A stretch of 64,000 nucleotides of DNA. Origin: Sphingobium chungbukense (lineage in GTDB: Bacteria > Pseudomonadota > Alphaproteobacteria > Sphingomonadales > Sphingomonadaceae). The notes under the pieces are model-generated. The model was not told the origin of the DNA and did no database searches. It saw only the letters and a list, made by a program, of their open reading frames with translations. The position numbers and the translations under genes were made by a program. Of the stretch, positions 52,822 to 61,685 are shown piece after piece (the stretch's first letter is position 1; each line of letters opens with the position of its first letter). Where the stretch lies: positions 279,624 to 343,623 of the forward strand of contig NZ_LBIC01000006.1 in NCBI RefSeq assembly GCF_001005725.1, in the 5' to 3' direction.

Positions 52822-54474
52822 TCAGGTCGTGGCGGCCGCATCGGCCGGAACAGTCTGCCCGGCGGCCCTGGCGACCCGCTCACGCAATTCGAACTTCTGC
52901 ACCTTGCCGGTGGAGGTTTTGGGTATCCCCTCGAACCGTATCACGGTCGGACATTTGAACCGCGCCAGCCGCTCACGGCAATGGGCGATCACCTGCTCGG
53001 ACGTCAGACGGGCGCCGGGTTTAAGTTCTATTACAGCACAGGGAGTTTCTCCCCATTTTTCATGCGGCATCGCGACAACCGCGGCGGCGGCGACACCGTC
53101 AAGCGCATAGAGTACGTCCTCCACCTCGATTGACGATATATTTTCCCCGCCGGAGATGATGATGTCTTTCGAACGGTCCTTGATCTCGAGATAGCCATCG
53201 GGATGCTGAACGGCGAGGTCACCCGTGCGATACCAGCCGCCTTCGAAGGACTTTTCGGTAGTAGCCGCGTTTTTCAGATAACCCTTCATCATGATATTAC
53301 CGCGGATCATGACTTCGCCCATAGTTTCCCCATCCCAGGGCAATGGCTTGAGCGTTTCGGGATCGGCCACCATCACGCCCTCCTGCATCTCATAAGCGAT
53401 GCCTTGCCGCGCCTTGATCCGCGCCTTCTCGTCCACGGTCAGACCATCCCATTCCGGCTGCCATGCGCAGACGACGCATGGGCCATACACTTCCGTCAGG
53501 CCGTAGACATGGGTTATGTCGATCGACATCGCCTCGATGGCCTTGATGACGGCGGCCGGCGGCGAAGCGCCCGCTGTCATCATTCTGACCTGCCGGGACA
53601 ATGTGGGCCTGTTCGCCTCGGCGACTGCGGCCATCATCGACATGACGATCGGAGCACCGCACAGATGGGTGACTCCATGTTCGGCAATCGCTTCGAGAAT
53701 CGCCTTGCCCTCGACCCGGCGCAGACAGACATGCGTTCCGGCAAGCGCCGTGATCGTCCAGGGAAAGCACCAGCCATTGCAGTGGAACATCGGCAACGTC
53801 CACAGATAGACCGGATAATGCGGCATCGACCATGTAACCGCATTACCGATGGCATTCAGATAGGCACCGCGGTGGTGATAGACCACGCCCTTGGGATCGC
53901 CGGTCGTACCCGATGTGTAGTTGAGAGCGATCGCATCCCATTCATCTTCGAGCTCAGGAGGCACATAGTCGGGAGCACCCGTGTGGAGGAAAGCCTCATA
54001 GTCCAATGCACCTATCAGATCTCCGCCGGTCGCCAGTGGATCGTCGATATCGATTACCAGGGGCTTCTCGTCCAGTTGGGCCAGAGCTTCACTGACGACA
54101 GACGAAAACTCCCGATCGGTAAGAAGGACCTTCGCCTCGCCATGCTTCAGGATGAAGGCCAGCGCTGCGGAATCAAGACGAATATTTAGTGAATTCAGCA
54201 CTGCCCCGCACATGGGCACGCCGAAATGCGCTTCCACAAAGGCAGGGATATTGGGCGCCATGACAGCAACCGTATCCCCCTTTCCCACTCCCGCAGCACT
54301 GAGCGCAGCAGCCAGCCTGGCGCAACGTTCCGCCGTTTCCTTCCATGTCTGGCGGTGGTCGCCGTGAATGATCGCAATACGCTTCGGGTGGACCGCCGCC
54401 GTCCTTCGCAACAGGGACAGGGGCGACAGTGGGACATAATTGGCTGGATTTCTCTCCATTTGAAAAGCTTTCAT
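52822..54474 (-). CDS. Acyl-CoA synthetase (AMP-forming)
   Basis: A 550-residue adenylate-forming ligase. ALNYTSGTTGDPKGVVYHH, VYGLTEVYGP, WYRTGDLAVQHPDGYLEIKDRSKDIIISGGENISSIEVED (in successive motifs) and the lysine segment KTSTGKVQKFEL are complete. The SKDIIISGGENISSIEVE form is typical of medium-chain fatty-acid or aryl-alkanoate CoA ligases. GAGG lies upstream of the ATG at 54474. A short dyad sits at 54511-54528 in its promoter. It likely activates the side chain or acid product of region 6. Confidence 0.93.
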   Translation of the reverse strand: MKAFQMERNPANYVPLSPLSLLRRTAAVHPKRIAIIHGDHRQTWKETAERCARLAAALSAAGVGKGDTVAVMAPNIPAFVEAHFGVPMCGAVLNSLNIRLDSAALAFILKHGEAKVLLTDREFSSVVSEALAQLDEKPLVIDIDDPLATGGDLIGALDYEAFLHTGAPDYVPPELEDEWDAIALNYTSGTTGDPKGVVYHHRGAYLNAIGNAVTWSMPHYPVYLWTLPMFHCNGWCFPWTITALAGTHVCLRRVEGKAILEAIAEHGVTHLCGAPIVMSMMAAVAEANRPTLSRQVRMMTAGASPPAAVIKAIEAMSIDITHVYGLTEVYGPCVVCAWQPEWDGLTVDEKARIKARQGIAYEMQEGVMVADPETLKPLPWDGETMGEVMIRGNIMMKGYLKNAATTEKSFEGGWYRTGDLAVQHPDGYLEIKDRSKDIIISGGENISSIEVEDVLYALDGVAAAAVVAMPHEKWGETPCAVIELKPGARLTSEQVIAHCRERLARFKCPTVIRFEGIPKTSTGKVQKFELRERVARAAGQTVPADAAATT

Positions 54475-54510
54475 TGCACCTCGCTTCCGGGCTTTGGCTA
54501 TTAATAGGCA

Positions 54511-54528
54511 AATAGAGTATAATCTATT
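54511..54528. promoter_or_regulatory. Dyad in acyl-CoA ligase promoter
   Basis: AATAGA-N6-TCTATT lies 37-54 bases upstream of the acyl-CoA ligase start, within AT-rich DNA. It is a possible operator or promoter element. Confidence 0.35.
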
Positions 54529-54619
54529 CCACTTCCGCCATTAAGTTTTTTTCGATTCTGCCCGTCGCATTCTCATTCGAGCCAGATCAATGTCCCGATC
54601 ATTCCCTGCTACAGCCGAT

Positions 54620-55531
54620 CTATGCGAACGGAGGCGGCGGCCCCCATTGGGTGGCCATCAGTTCCGACACCGGCACGATGTTGGAGCCGTCGGCCGCCGT
54701 CAGAAGATCGCCGTCGGTCCAATGTTCGAGCGTGTTGCCCCAGGGATCCCGCCAATAGTCAAAAACCTGACTGCCCAGAAGATGACGTCCAACGCCCCAA
54801 TAGGGTTCCCAACCCCCCGCAGACAAGCGAACATGGCCCGCATAGAGATCATCAAAGTCGACCACCTCAAATGCAGCATGGTTGAAGCCGGGTGTGTCTG
54901 TCGTCTCCACCAAGGCGAGGCTGTGGTGATCGGTGGGTTCGTCACCGCGATCAAAACGCAAGAATGCGCCTATCCCCTTCCCCCCCGCAATCGCAATCTC
55001 GTCGGATGTGATGAAGCCGAAGCGCGACTTGTACCATGCCTCCGAACGCCTGAAGTCGGAGACGTTCAGGACGCAGTGGCCAAGTCGCACGACGTTGGCC
55101 CCCGCATTGCCCATACGTTTCACCTTGCGGATTCTCTCGCGCTGGCGGACATTATTCCAGCCATCCGTGGGGGGAAGCTGAAGCGCTGGCGGCAGATCCT
55201 GCCCTGCCACCACCTCGATCAGAAAGCCATCGGGATCGCGTAGCGTCACGCATAGGCCACCGCCAGGCCGCTGCAGGCGTTGTGGCTCTACACCTTCGGC
55301 GAGACCGAAGGCCCGAAGTTCTGCTTCCGATTCAGCGCGAAAGCCCAGCGCGACGAATCCCGGCTCGCCCTTTTCAGTGACATGAAGATAAGGGGACGCA
55401 CCTAATCCGCGCGCATAGAGACGATCGTCGACCATGCGAGGGATGAGCCCGAAGTCGTTGAGAAAGGTGGTCATCCGATCGGGATCCGGCACACGAAAGA
55501 TGACATGCGATATGTCGACGATGCTGATCAT
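54620..55531 (-). CDS. Extradiol-type dioxygenase (VOC family)
   Basis: A 303-residue two-module VOC protein. The C-terminal module carries His in RLGHCVLNVSDF, His in GFNHAAFEVVDF and Glu in GNTLEHWTDGD, the metal triad of type I extradiol dioxygenases. The N-terminal module (ISHVIFRVPDPDRMTTFLND) is the structural repeat. GGAGAGGG before the ATG at 55531 fixes the start; the frame is open to 55573. It is divergent from the longer FAH gene with a 21-base palindrome between them, so dioxygenase and FAH are probably co-regulated steps. Confidence 0.9.
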   Translation of the reverse strand: MISIVDISHVIFRVPDPDRMTTFLNDFGLIPRMVDDRLYARGLGASPYLHVTEKGEPGFVALGFRAESEAELRAFGLAEGVEPQRLQRPGGGLCVTLRDPDGFLIEVVAGQDLPPALQLPPTDGWNNVRQRERIRKVKRMGNAGANVVRLGHCVLNVSDFRRSEAWYKSRFGFITSDEIAIAGGKGIGAFLRFDRGDEPTDHHSLALVETTDTPGFNHAAFEVVDFDDLYAGHVRLSAGGWEPYWGVGRHLLGSQVFDYWRDPWGNTLEHWTDGDLLTAADGSNIVPVSELMATQWGPPPPFA

Positions 55532-55589
55532 CACCCTCTCCGTTTTGTAACTTCGACGCATCATCCATATCAAAACATAGATTTGACTG

Positions 55590-55610
55590 CATTAAAAATA
55601 TTTTTTAATG
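55590..55610. promoter_or_regulatory. 21-base palindrome in dioxygenase/FAH divergent promoter
   Basis: CATTAAAAA-TAT-TTTTTAATG, perfect 9-base arms. The halves match the CATTAAA/TTTAATG of the dyad at 46692-46721. It is centred between the two divergent genes and is a probable operator for both. Confidence 0.65.
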
Positions 55611-55637
55611 TGCAGGCGGATTTCAAGGGAGAGGAAA

Positions 55638-56633
55638 ATGAAACTCGCTACTGTCGCGGGGGCATCCCAGCCTCGTCTCTGCGTGGTCCTGCCGGGCGAA
55701 CAGGAAGTGCTTGATTTGCAGAAAGCGCATCAGGCTGTCACCGGTCACACCGCCCCCGAACTGGAGACGATGCACGCCCTGATGGTTTCGGGACAGAGCG
55801 GGTTGGACCTCGCGCAGGCAGCGATCGACCACGCCGTGGGGAGGATCGAACCCGAGCCGCTGTCTTCCGTCCGGCTGTTGGCCCCAGTCCCCGAGCCTGT
55901 GCAGATGCGGGACGCTTTGTTGTTCGAGCTTCATTGTGTTCAGGCGTTTCAGAAAGCGCGGGAGTTGCGGGCATCCCGATCGCCCGATCCTGAGGCGGCC
56001 ATGCTGAAAATGGAGGAGCTCGGCCTATTGCGTGTGCCTGACGAGTTTTATCAGATGCCCCTCTATTATAAGCAGAACCGCTTTTCCGTTTCCGGTCCGG
56101 AAGAGGACATCCTGTGGCCGCGCTATTCGGAAGTGATGGATTATGAGCTGGAATTGGGGATTTTCATCGGCAAGGGAGGAATGGATATCCATCGCGACAA
56201 GGCCCGCGATCATATTTTCGGCTATACCATCTTCAACGATTTCAGCGCACGCGACGCCCAATTTGCGGAACATGGCGGCGGGCTGGGGCCAGCCAAGGGC
56301 AAGGACTTCAAGGGAGCCAACGCAATCGGCCCATGGATAGTGACGGCCGACGAGCTTCCCGATCCCTATAATCTTGAAATGGTGGTCAGGGTAAATGGCA
56401 AGGAGCGTGGGCGCGGTAACAGCGGCAGCATCTATTGGCCGCTTGAGGATGTGATCGCAAGAATCAGCGATGGAGAGGAATTGCGCACAGGGGAGTTCAT
56501 CGGCTCTGGCACCGTCGGCAATGGCTCCGGGCTTGAATCGATGCACTTTCTTGAGCATGGCGATGTCGTCGAACTCGAGGTCGAACGAATAGGCGTTCTG
56601 CGCAACCGCGTTTTGCGCCAGGCAGAGAAGTGA
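55638..56633 (+). CDS. Fumarylacetoacetate hydrolase family protein (long form)
   Basis: A 331-residue FAH-fold enzyme. LLFELHCVQAFQKARE, DEFYQMPLYYKQNRFSVSGPEEDILWP, metal ligands in DYELELGIFIGKGGMDI, FGYTIFNDFSARDAQF and GEFIGSGTVGNGSGLE are characteristic of the longer subgroup that includes fumarylacetoacetase-like hydrolases. AAGGGAGAGG before the ATG at 55638 decides the start. It is divergent from the extradiol dioxygenase and probably acts on its product. Confidence 0.92.
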   Translation: MKLATVAGASQPRLCVVLPGEQEVLDLQKAHQAVTGHTAPELETMHALMVSGQSGLDLAQAAIDHAVGRIEPEPLSSVRLLAPVPEPVQMRDALLFELHCVQAFQKARELRASRSPDPEAAMLKMEELGLLRVPDEFYQMPLYYKQNRFSVSGPEEDILWPRYSEVMDYELELGIFIGKGGMDIHRDKARDHIFGYTIFNDFSARDAQFAEHGGGLGPAKGKDFKGANAIGPWIVTADELPDPYNLEMVVRVNGKERGRGNSGSIYWPLEDVIARISDGEELRTGEFIGSGTVGNGSGLESMHFLEHGDVVELEVERIGVLRNRVLRQAEK

Positions 56634-57119
56634 ATATTTACGGTCGATACGAGAAATTCAATATCAACCGATGCAATTTATTGTACCATTTCGTCCAATA
56701 CTATATTGATCTACCCCGTACGGAGGGTAACCAGAATGTATCGCCAGGTATAATCCCGCGTATTTCGCGGCCGTTGGGAAACCGTCTTTCGATCGCCTCG
56801 CGCATGGACTGATCGGCCCTAAGGCCCACGAACGCACGCAAAGCACGCCCCCCACAAGTATCGGCGCAATTAGCTTGCCTTATCGTTCGCTCGCCGGTCG
56901 CCGCACACCTCCATGATCCAAGTCAGAGGATGGCGCTGGCCCTCTTCCAGCCCAGTTTCACTCCGGATCCAAGCTACGATGTCGCGTTCCGACCCTTTGC
57001 AGTCGTTGGCCGACACATATATACTCCCCGGCTGCGGACAGGCAGTTTTTCGATGGCCATCGCGACCGGAGGCTTTATGGCTCTATGCATTCGCGGGCCT
57101 GAGGACGTAAGGCAGTTTC
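56634..57119. other. Intergenic region with no recognised content
   Basis: 486 bases. The first 120 are AT-rich after the FAH stop. Several short frames (for example 56930-57133 on the plus strand) overlap the trxC start and show no family features. The trxC promoter is presumably in the last 100 bases. Confidence 0.5.
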
Positions 57120-57560
57120 ATGACCCAAGATAAAGTCCTCATCATCCTTTGCCCACATTGCAGTGCCGCCAACCGGGTCCCATCGGATAAGCTGAACGCA
57201 GGCGGCATATGCGGGCGGTGCAAGCAGCCACTCTTCGCGGGCGAGCCGGTGTCGCTGACTGCCGCCAATTTCGATGCACATGCCGGTCGCAGCGGCGTGC
57301 CCCTACTTGTTGATTTTTGGGCGTCATGGTGTGGCCCCTGCCGCCAAATGGCGCCTGCTTTTGCCGGGGCGGCACGCGACCTTGAACCCTATATGCGCTT
57401 GGGCAAGCTCGATACGGAAGCCGAGCAGGGCATCGCCGCGCGCTACGGCATACGCTCGATCCCCACGATGATTCTGTTTTCGAACGGGCGCGAAGTGGCC
57501 CGGCAATCGGGGGCAATGCCGCAACAAGCCATCGTCGCGTGGGCAAGGGCGCAATTGTAG
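57120..57560 (+). CDS. trxC: Thioredoxin 2 (TrxC)
   Basis: A 146-residue thioredoxin with an N-terminal zinc finger (CPHC at residues 11-14 and CGRC at 31-34) followed by the thioredoxin fold with active site WCGPC in [18 protein letters not shown]. The cis-proline is in [12 protein letters not shown]. This matches TrxC of oxidative stress defence in proteobacteria. AAGGCAG lies upstream of the ATG. Cytoplasmic. Confidence 0.95.
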   Translation: MTQDKVLIILCPHCSAANRVPSDKLNAGGICGRCKQPLFAGEPVSLTAANFDAHAGRSGVPLLVDFWASWCGPCRQMAPAFAGAARDLEPYMRLGKLDTEAEQGIAARYGIRSIPTMILFSNGREVARQSGAMPQQAIVAWARAQL

Positions 57561-57636
57561 CGGGACGTCGGCGCGAGACACGCTAAAGCAAATATCGCGC
57601 GGCTTGCGAACCTGTAGCACCCCACGCTAACGATCG

Positions 57637-57774
57637 TCATCCCCCGCTGAGGGCTTGAAGGATGATGACTTCGTCGCAGTCGGACAGCGGCCGGCCTAGC
57701 TCGAAAACCTGCTCCCCGTTGACGAAGCAGCGCATGTTGCGACGAAAGCCCGTCGCCCAGGTGCGGACCGACCA
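57637..57774 (-). pseudogene. MoaD/ThiS-like C-terminal remnant
   Basis: In one minus frame the peptide FRRNMRCFVNGEQVFELGRP followed by LSDCDEVIILQALSGG and a stop matches the C-terminal half of a ubiquitin-like sulfur carrier, including the terminal Gly-Gly. The N-terminal half is not found in this frame, so the gene is frameshifted or truncated. It overlaps longer but meaningless frames. The call is from motif only. Confidence 0.45.
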
Positions 57775-57862
57775 TTTCCCGGGCGCATGAGCGGACGAAT
57801 GGCACGATGCCGCCCGACACCACTTATGTCTGCGATGGCGCGGGTGTTGAATTTAAGCCCCC

Positions 57863-58183
57863 TTAGTCGCCATTGGCATCCACCATGAAAACCGTGGATT
57901 TGCCTCGCGACGCAGGATCCCATCCTGCCGATAATGCTGCCCGCACCCCTCGCGAAGCAATCGCATCGTTGATGTGCAAACGCCCTTTCGGCAATCCTTT
58001 CATCAGACGCTTGGGTGCCGGAAATTCCAGCACGGCTTCGCGCGGCATGTCTCTCTGACGTAGGGAGACAGTCATTCCTTTCCAGCCATCGGAAGAGGAC
58101 AATTGAGGCTCGCTCAGGAGTTCCCAATCAAATTTGAAACCGTCGATCTCGACAGTGCCGCTGCGGCCGGGTGCTTGAAACAT
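57863..58183 (-). CDS. Conserved hypothetical protein
   Basis: A 106-residue protein starting MFQAPGRSGTVEIDGFKFDW. A central KGMTVSLRQRDMPREAVLEFP strand-rich part, PKRLMKGLPKGRLHINDAIA and a C-terminal SRGKSTVFMVDANGD follow. I recall similar proteins of unknown function in sphingomonads. AAGGG lies about 7 bases before the ATG. No signal peptide or membrane segment. Function unknown; amino acid use is normal for a real small beta-rich protein. Confidence 0.65.
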   Translation of the reverse strand: MFQAPGRSGTVEIDGFKFDWELLSEPQLSSSDGWKGMTVSLRQRDMPREAVLEFPAPKRLMKGLPKGRLHINDAIASRGVRAALSAGWDPASRGKSTVFMVDANGD

Positions 58184-58374
58184 GTCATGCCCTTAGCATG
58201 TCGATCGCGGTATTTCATCCCTGGCATCGCAGGATTTTCTCGAGGCCCTTGGTCGCCATTCTGAACGGACAGGATCACATGATCGAGACCATCACCAATG
58301 TGCGCATATTCGCAATCATCTGGAGCACGGCCATCCAGCGTGACCCAATTTGTTTGTAACCTGAAGCGCCGCAA

Positions 58375-58398
58375 ATCCCCCTCCGGGAGAAGGGGGAT
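58375..58398 (-). terminator. Terminator of rlmJ
   Basis: ATCCCCCT-N8-AGGGGGAT, a perfect 8-pair stem just past the rlmJ stop on the minus strand, followed by TTTG. A plausible intrinsic terminator with a short T tract. Confidence 0.5.
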
Positions 58399-58409
58399 GA
58401 GGATCTATT

Positions 58410-59240
58410 TTAATCACCCAACCAATCGGATATGATCTCGCCCTTATGCCCTTCGGGCGCTAACGCCGCGCGCAAAGCTTCCAATAGTGGCGGCAGTGCT
58501 TGCGTGAAAGCATAGGGTGGATTGACGAAATAGAGGCCCGCGCCGTTATAGATGCCGGGTTGTTCGCTATCGTACAGCCAATGCTCCACCACCAGCAATT
58601 TCGGGATGCCGAGCTTGCGTAACTGCCTCTTCCACTGCCAATGCATGGCGCGGTCTTTCAGCGGATACCAGATCACCGTCACGCCATGCGTCCATTTGCG
58701 GTGAGCGGCGGCAAGGGTATCGGTGATGCGCGCGCGTTCGTCCGGCTGCTCGTAGGGCGGGTCGACCACCACCACGCCGCGCGCGGTGCGGGGCGGCAAC
58801 ATAGCCAGCCAAAGCTCGTAGGCGTCGCGTTGATGCACGGCCGCGCTGGTGCCCCGCATAACGCCGCGGAGGGTGTAAGCGTCTTCCGGGTGCTTTTCGT
58901 TGAGGATCAGGAAATCCTGCGGGCGCAAAAGCTGCGCCAGAATCTGCGGCGAGCCGGGGTAAAGGAGCGGTTCGCCACCCACATTGACCGCCCGCACGGC
59001 GGCACGGTAGTCGTCCAGCAAGGGGTTCGGGTCGGCAAATGCCCGCAGCACGCCCCCCGTGGCCTCGCCGGTCCGTTGCGCCTGATCACCTCCAAGGTCG
59101 TACAGCCCGCAGCCCGCATGGGTGTCGATCAGGGTCAGCGCGCCCTGCTTAAGCTGCAAGGCCCGCACCAAGGCTATCAGTAGGCTGTGCTTGACGACAT
59201 CGGCGCTATTGCCAGCATGGAAGGAATGGCGATAATTCAT
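58410..59240 (-). CDS. rlmJ: 23S rRNA (adenine-2030-N6)-methyltransferase RlmJ
   Basis: A 276-residue protein starting MNYRHSFHAGNSADVVKHSL, the diagnostic RlmJ N-terminus. It has the SAM-binding LTLIDTHAGCGLYDL and the catalytic DPPY in GVVVVDPPYEQPDE. It methylates A2030 of 23S rRNA. A housekeeping gene standing alone with its own terminator, it marks the chromosomal backbone next to the mobile region. Confidence 0.95.
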   Translation of the reverse strand: MNYRHSFHAGNSADVVKHSLLIALVRALQLKQGALTLIDTHAGCGLYDLGGDQAQRTGEATGGVLRAFADPNPLLDDYRAAVRAVNVGGEPLLYPGSPQILAQLLRPQDFLILNEKHPEDAYTLRGVMRGTSAAVHQRDAYELWLAMLPPRTARGVVVVDPPYEQPDERARITDTLAAAHRKWTHGVTVIWYPLKDRAMHWQWKRQLRKLGIPKLLVVEHWLYDSEQPGIYNGAGLYFVNPPYAFTQALPPLLEALRAALAPEGHKGEIISDWLGD

Positions 59241-59454
59241 TGTGATTCAGATCCTGACGGCCTGCCTTTAGACGAGTTGCCGGACATTCTGCAAAGCGAA
59301 GTTAGGGCCGCGCCGGTATTGCTGGGCGCGGAAGCCGAGCGCGAGGCGATTGAGCAGCCAATTCGGTGCTCATAGAGAGTCAGGCAGAAACCTTCAAAGC
59401 GCTTCGGCGCAAGGCTCCAAGCCTGCGTTAGGATTCGTCACCGGAGTCGACGAC

Positions 59455-59489
59455 CGACCCTTGCACGAACCCGCTCCGCGGGAGGGTCG
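59455..59489. repeat. Compound hairpin, likely left end of IS91-type element
   Basis: CGACCC-N9-CCCGC-TCC-GCGGG-A-GGGTCG folds as a stem within a stem, about 90 bases before the recombinase start. IS91-family elements end in hairpins (terIS/oriIS), so this may mark the left limit. Confidence 0.4.
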
Positions 59490-59581
59490 CTTGGGGCGCG
59501 GTAGTGCGGTAAATATGGGCCTTTAGCGGGGCGAGGTTGCTCTCTGAGGTTGGCAGTTCCTTCAGCGAAGAGGAACTTGCC

Positions 59582-60487
59582 ATGACTGTCTCGATCAACA
59601 CCGCCCCGATCAGCCCGCTGCGTCAGCGGATGCAGCACGACATGATGATGCGGGGTCTCGGTCCCCACACCCAGAAGGATTATGTCCGCCATGTGAAGCG
59701 TCTGGCCGCCTTTCTCGGTCGCCCTCCCGACACCGCGACGGAAGAAGACCTGCGCCGTTTCCAACTCATGCAGCACGATAGTGGCGTCAGGCCGAGCACC
59801 ATCAACAGCACGGTGTCGGCGCTCCGCTTCCTGTTCACGGTGACGCTCAAACGGCGGGATCTGTCGCGGTCGCTGGTGATCACGCGCATCGTGCCCCGGC
59901 TGCCGGAAGTGCTGAGCGTCGAGGAGGCCGCGCGGTTGCTCCAGGCGGCGCCAGGCATGAAGTACAAGGCGGCGCTAGGCGTGGCCTATGGCGCGGGCCT
60001 GCGCGTATCGGAGGTCGCCCATCTCAAGGTCGACGATATCGACAGCAAGCGCATGCTGATCCGCGTCGAACAGGGCAAGGGCGGCAAGGATCGCAATGCC
60101 ATGCTCTCCCCGCAGTTGCTCGAGCTGCTGCGGATGTGGTGGCGCGAAGGCAAGAAGCGCGGGGTCCTGATCCCGCATGGCTGGCTGTTCCCGGGCCAGA
60201 CTGTCACCGACCCGATCTCGACCCGGCAATTGCATCGCGCGGTCCAGGAAGCGGCCGAGGTGGCCGGCATCCGCAAACGTGTCAGCCCCCATACCCTGCG
60301 GCACTCGTTTGCCACGCATCTGCTCGAACAGGATGTCGATATCCGCGTGATCCAGGTCCTGCTGGGCCACAGCAAGCTGGAGACCACCGCGCTCTACACC
60401 AAGGTCTCCACCCGGACGATCCACGCCGTGTCGGGGCCGCTCGACCAGTTGATGGCGCTGATGGAGGGCAAGACACCCGCCGGCTGA
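59582..60487 (+). CDS. Tyrosine recombinase/integrase of IS91-type element
   Basis: A 301-residue phage-integrase-family protein. There is an N-terminal SAM-like DNA-binding domain (about 8-95) and a catalytic domain with Arg in GLRVSEVAHL, the HxLRH motif HTLRHSFATHL, the second His in LLGHSKLETT and the nucleophile Tyr in ALYTKVS. GAGGA lies before the ATG at 59582. It precedes the HUH transposase gene by 4 bases; the pair is typical of one IS91 branch. It resembles XerC/D-like proteins in length. Confidence 0.93.
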   Translation: MTVSINTAPISPLRQRMQHDMMMRGLGPHTQKDYVRHVKRLAAFLGRPPDTATEEDLRRFQLMQHDSGVRPSTINSTVSALRFLFTVTLKRRDLSRSLVITRIVPRLPEVLSVEEAARLLQAAPGMKYKAALGVAYGAGLRVSEVAHLKVDDIDSKRMLIRVEQGKGGKDRNAMLSPQLLELLRMWWREGKKRGVLIPHGWLFPGQTVTDPISTRQLHRAVQEAAEVAGIRKRVSPHTLRHSFATHLLEQDVDIRVIQVLLGHSKLETTALYTKVSTRTIHAVSGPLDQLMALMEGKTPAG

Positions 60488-60491
60488 GCCC

Positions 60492-61685
60492 GTGCGTGCC
60501 GACCTTGAGGTCGCCGACATCTTCCGGTCTGCCGGGCCGGCGTACCGGGTGGCACATGCCGGCCACCTGAGCTTGCACCAGCTCAAGGTGATGTCCGCGA
60601 TCGAGACCTGTCGCACCGCTGCTCTGGGCGGTCATGTCGAGGCCTGCGAGGACTGTGGGCACTGGCGGATCGCGTTTAACAGCTGCAGGAACCGGCATTG
60701 CCCCAAATGCCAGGGCGCCGCCGCGCGCACCTGGCTGGCCGAACGGGAGGCGGACCTACTCCCCGTCGGTTACTTCCACGTCGTGTTCACGCTGCCGGCC
60801 GAGGTCGCCGACATCGCCTGGCAGAACAAAGCGCTGGTCTACGATCTGCTGTTCAAAGCGGCGGCGGAAACGATGCTGACCATCGCCGCCGACCCCAGGC
60901 ATCTGGGCGCCCGGATCGGCATCACCGCTGTGCTTCATAGCTGGGGATCGGCGATGACTCACCATCCGCATGTCCACATGATCGTGCCGGGCGGCGGCAT
61001 CGCGCCCGATGGAAGCCGCTGGATCTCGTCGCGTCCGGCCTTCCTCCTGCCGGTGCGCGTGCTGGGCAAGTTGTTCCGCCGCCTCTTCCTCACCCGGCTG
61101 ACCGCCCTCCACGACGCAGGGCGGCTTGCCTTCTACGGGTCCATGACCGGCCTGGCCGACCGTCGAACCTTCCTGCGGCACCTGGCGCCGGTGCGGAAAA
61201 AACGCTGGGTCGTCTATGCCAAGCCGCCCTTTGCCGGACCGGAGGCAGTGCTCGCCTATCTCTCGCGCTACACCCACCGCGTCGCCATCTCGAACCGGCG
61301 CCTGGTCGCCTTCGACGCAAACGGCGTCACCTTCCGTTGCAAGGATTATCGGCGCGAGGGCGCGGAACGCCACCGCATCATGACCCTCACCGCCGACGAG
61401 TTTATCCGTCGCTTCCTGCTCCACGTCCTGCCGCGCGGCTTCCATCGGATCCGCCATTACGGGCTGCTCGCCAGCGCAGCGCGCAGGGACAATCTCGCGC
61501 TCGCCCGAAGGCTGCTGGCCGTCCCGTCGGAGCCGGAGGTACCAATGCCCGAAACCCCGCTCGACACCTGCCCACCATGCCCGTGCTGTGGCGGGCGCAT
61601 GATCGTCATCGAGACCTTCGCGCGCTGGGGTCAGCCACGGGCGCCGCCCAAGCCGACCCTGCCGATCCGGGAACTTGCGTCATGA
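60492..61685 (+). CDS. IS91 family HUH transposase
   Basis: A 397-residue transposase with GTG start. An N-terminal zinc-binding region (CEDCGHWRIAFNSCRNRHCPKCQG) precedes the HUH motif HPHVHMIVPGGG. The late YLSRYTHRVAISNRRL has the catalytic tyrosine(s) of the Rep-like domain. It moves DNA by rolling-circle replication. The C-terminus has a second cysteine cluster (CPPCPCCGGRM). Intact and probably active. Confidence 0.93.
   Translation: MRADLEVADIFRSAGPAYRVAHAGHLSLHQLKVMSAIETCRTAALGGHVEACEDCGHWRIAFNSCRNRHCPKCQGAAARTWLAEREADLLPVGYFHVVFTLPAEVADIAWQNKALVYDLLFKAAAETMLTIAADPRHLGARIGITAVLHSWGSAMTHHPHVHMIVPGGGIAPDGSRWISSRPAFLLPVRVLGKLFRRLFLTRLTALHDAGRLAFYGSMTGLADRRTFLRHLAPVRKKRWVVYAKPPFAGPEAVLAYLSRYTHRVAISNRRLVAFDANGVTFRCKDYRREGAERHRIMTLTADEFIRRFLLHVLPRGFHRIRHYGLLASAARRDNLALARRLLAVPSEPEVPMPETPLDTCPPCPCCGGRMIVIETFARWGQPRAPPKPTLPIRELAS

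Noticed and set aside
56913..57133. Short plus-strand frames running into trxC
   Set aside because: Overlap the trxC start, lack ribosome sites and show no recognisable content.
59187..59375. 62-codon plus-strand frame overlapping the rlmJ start
   Set aside because: First third is antisense to rlmJ and no ribosome site is seen; the acidic tail alone is not enough.
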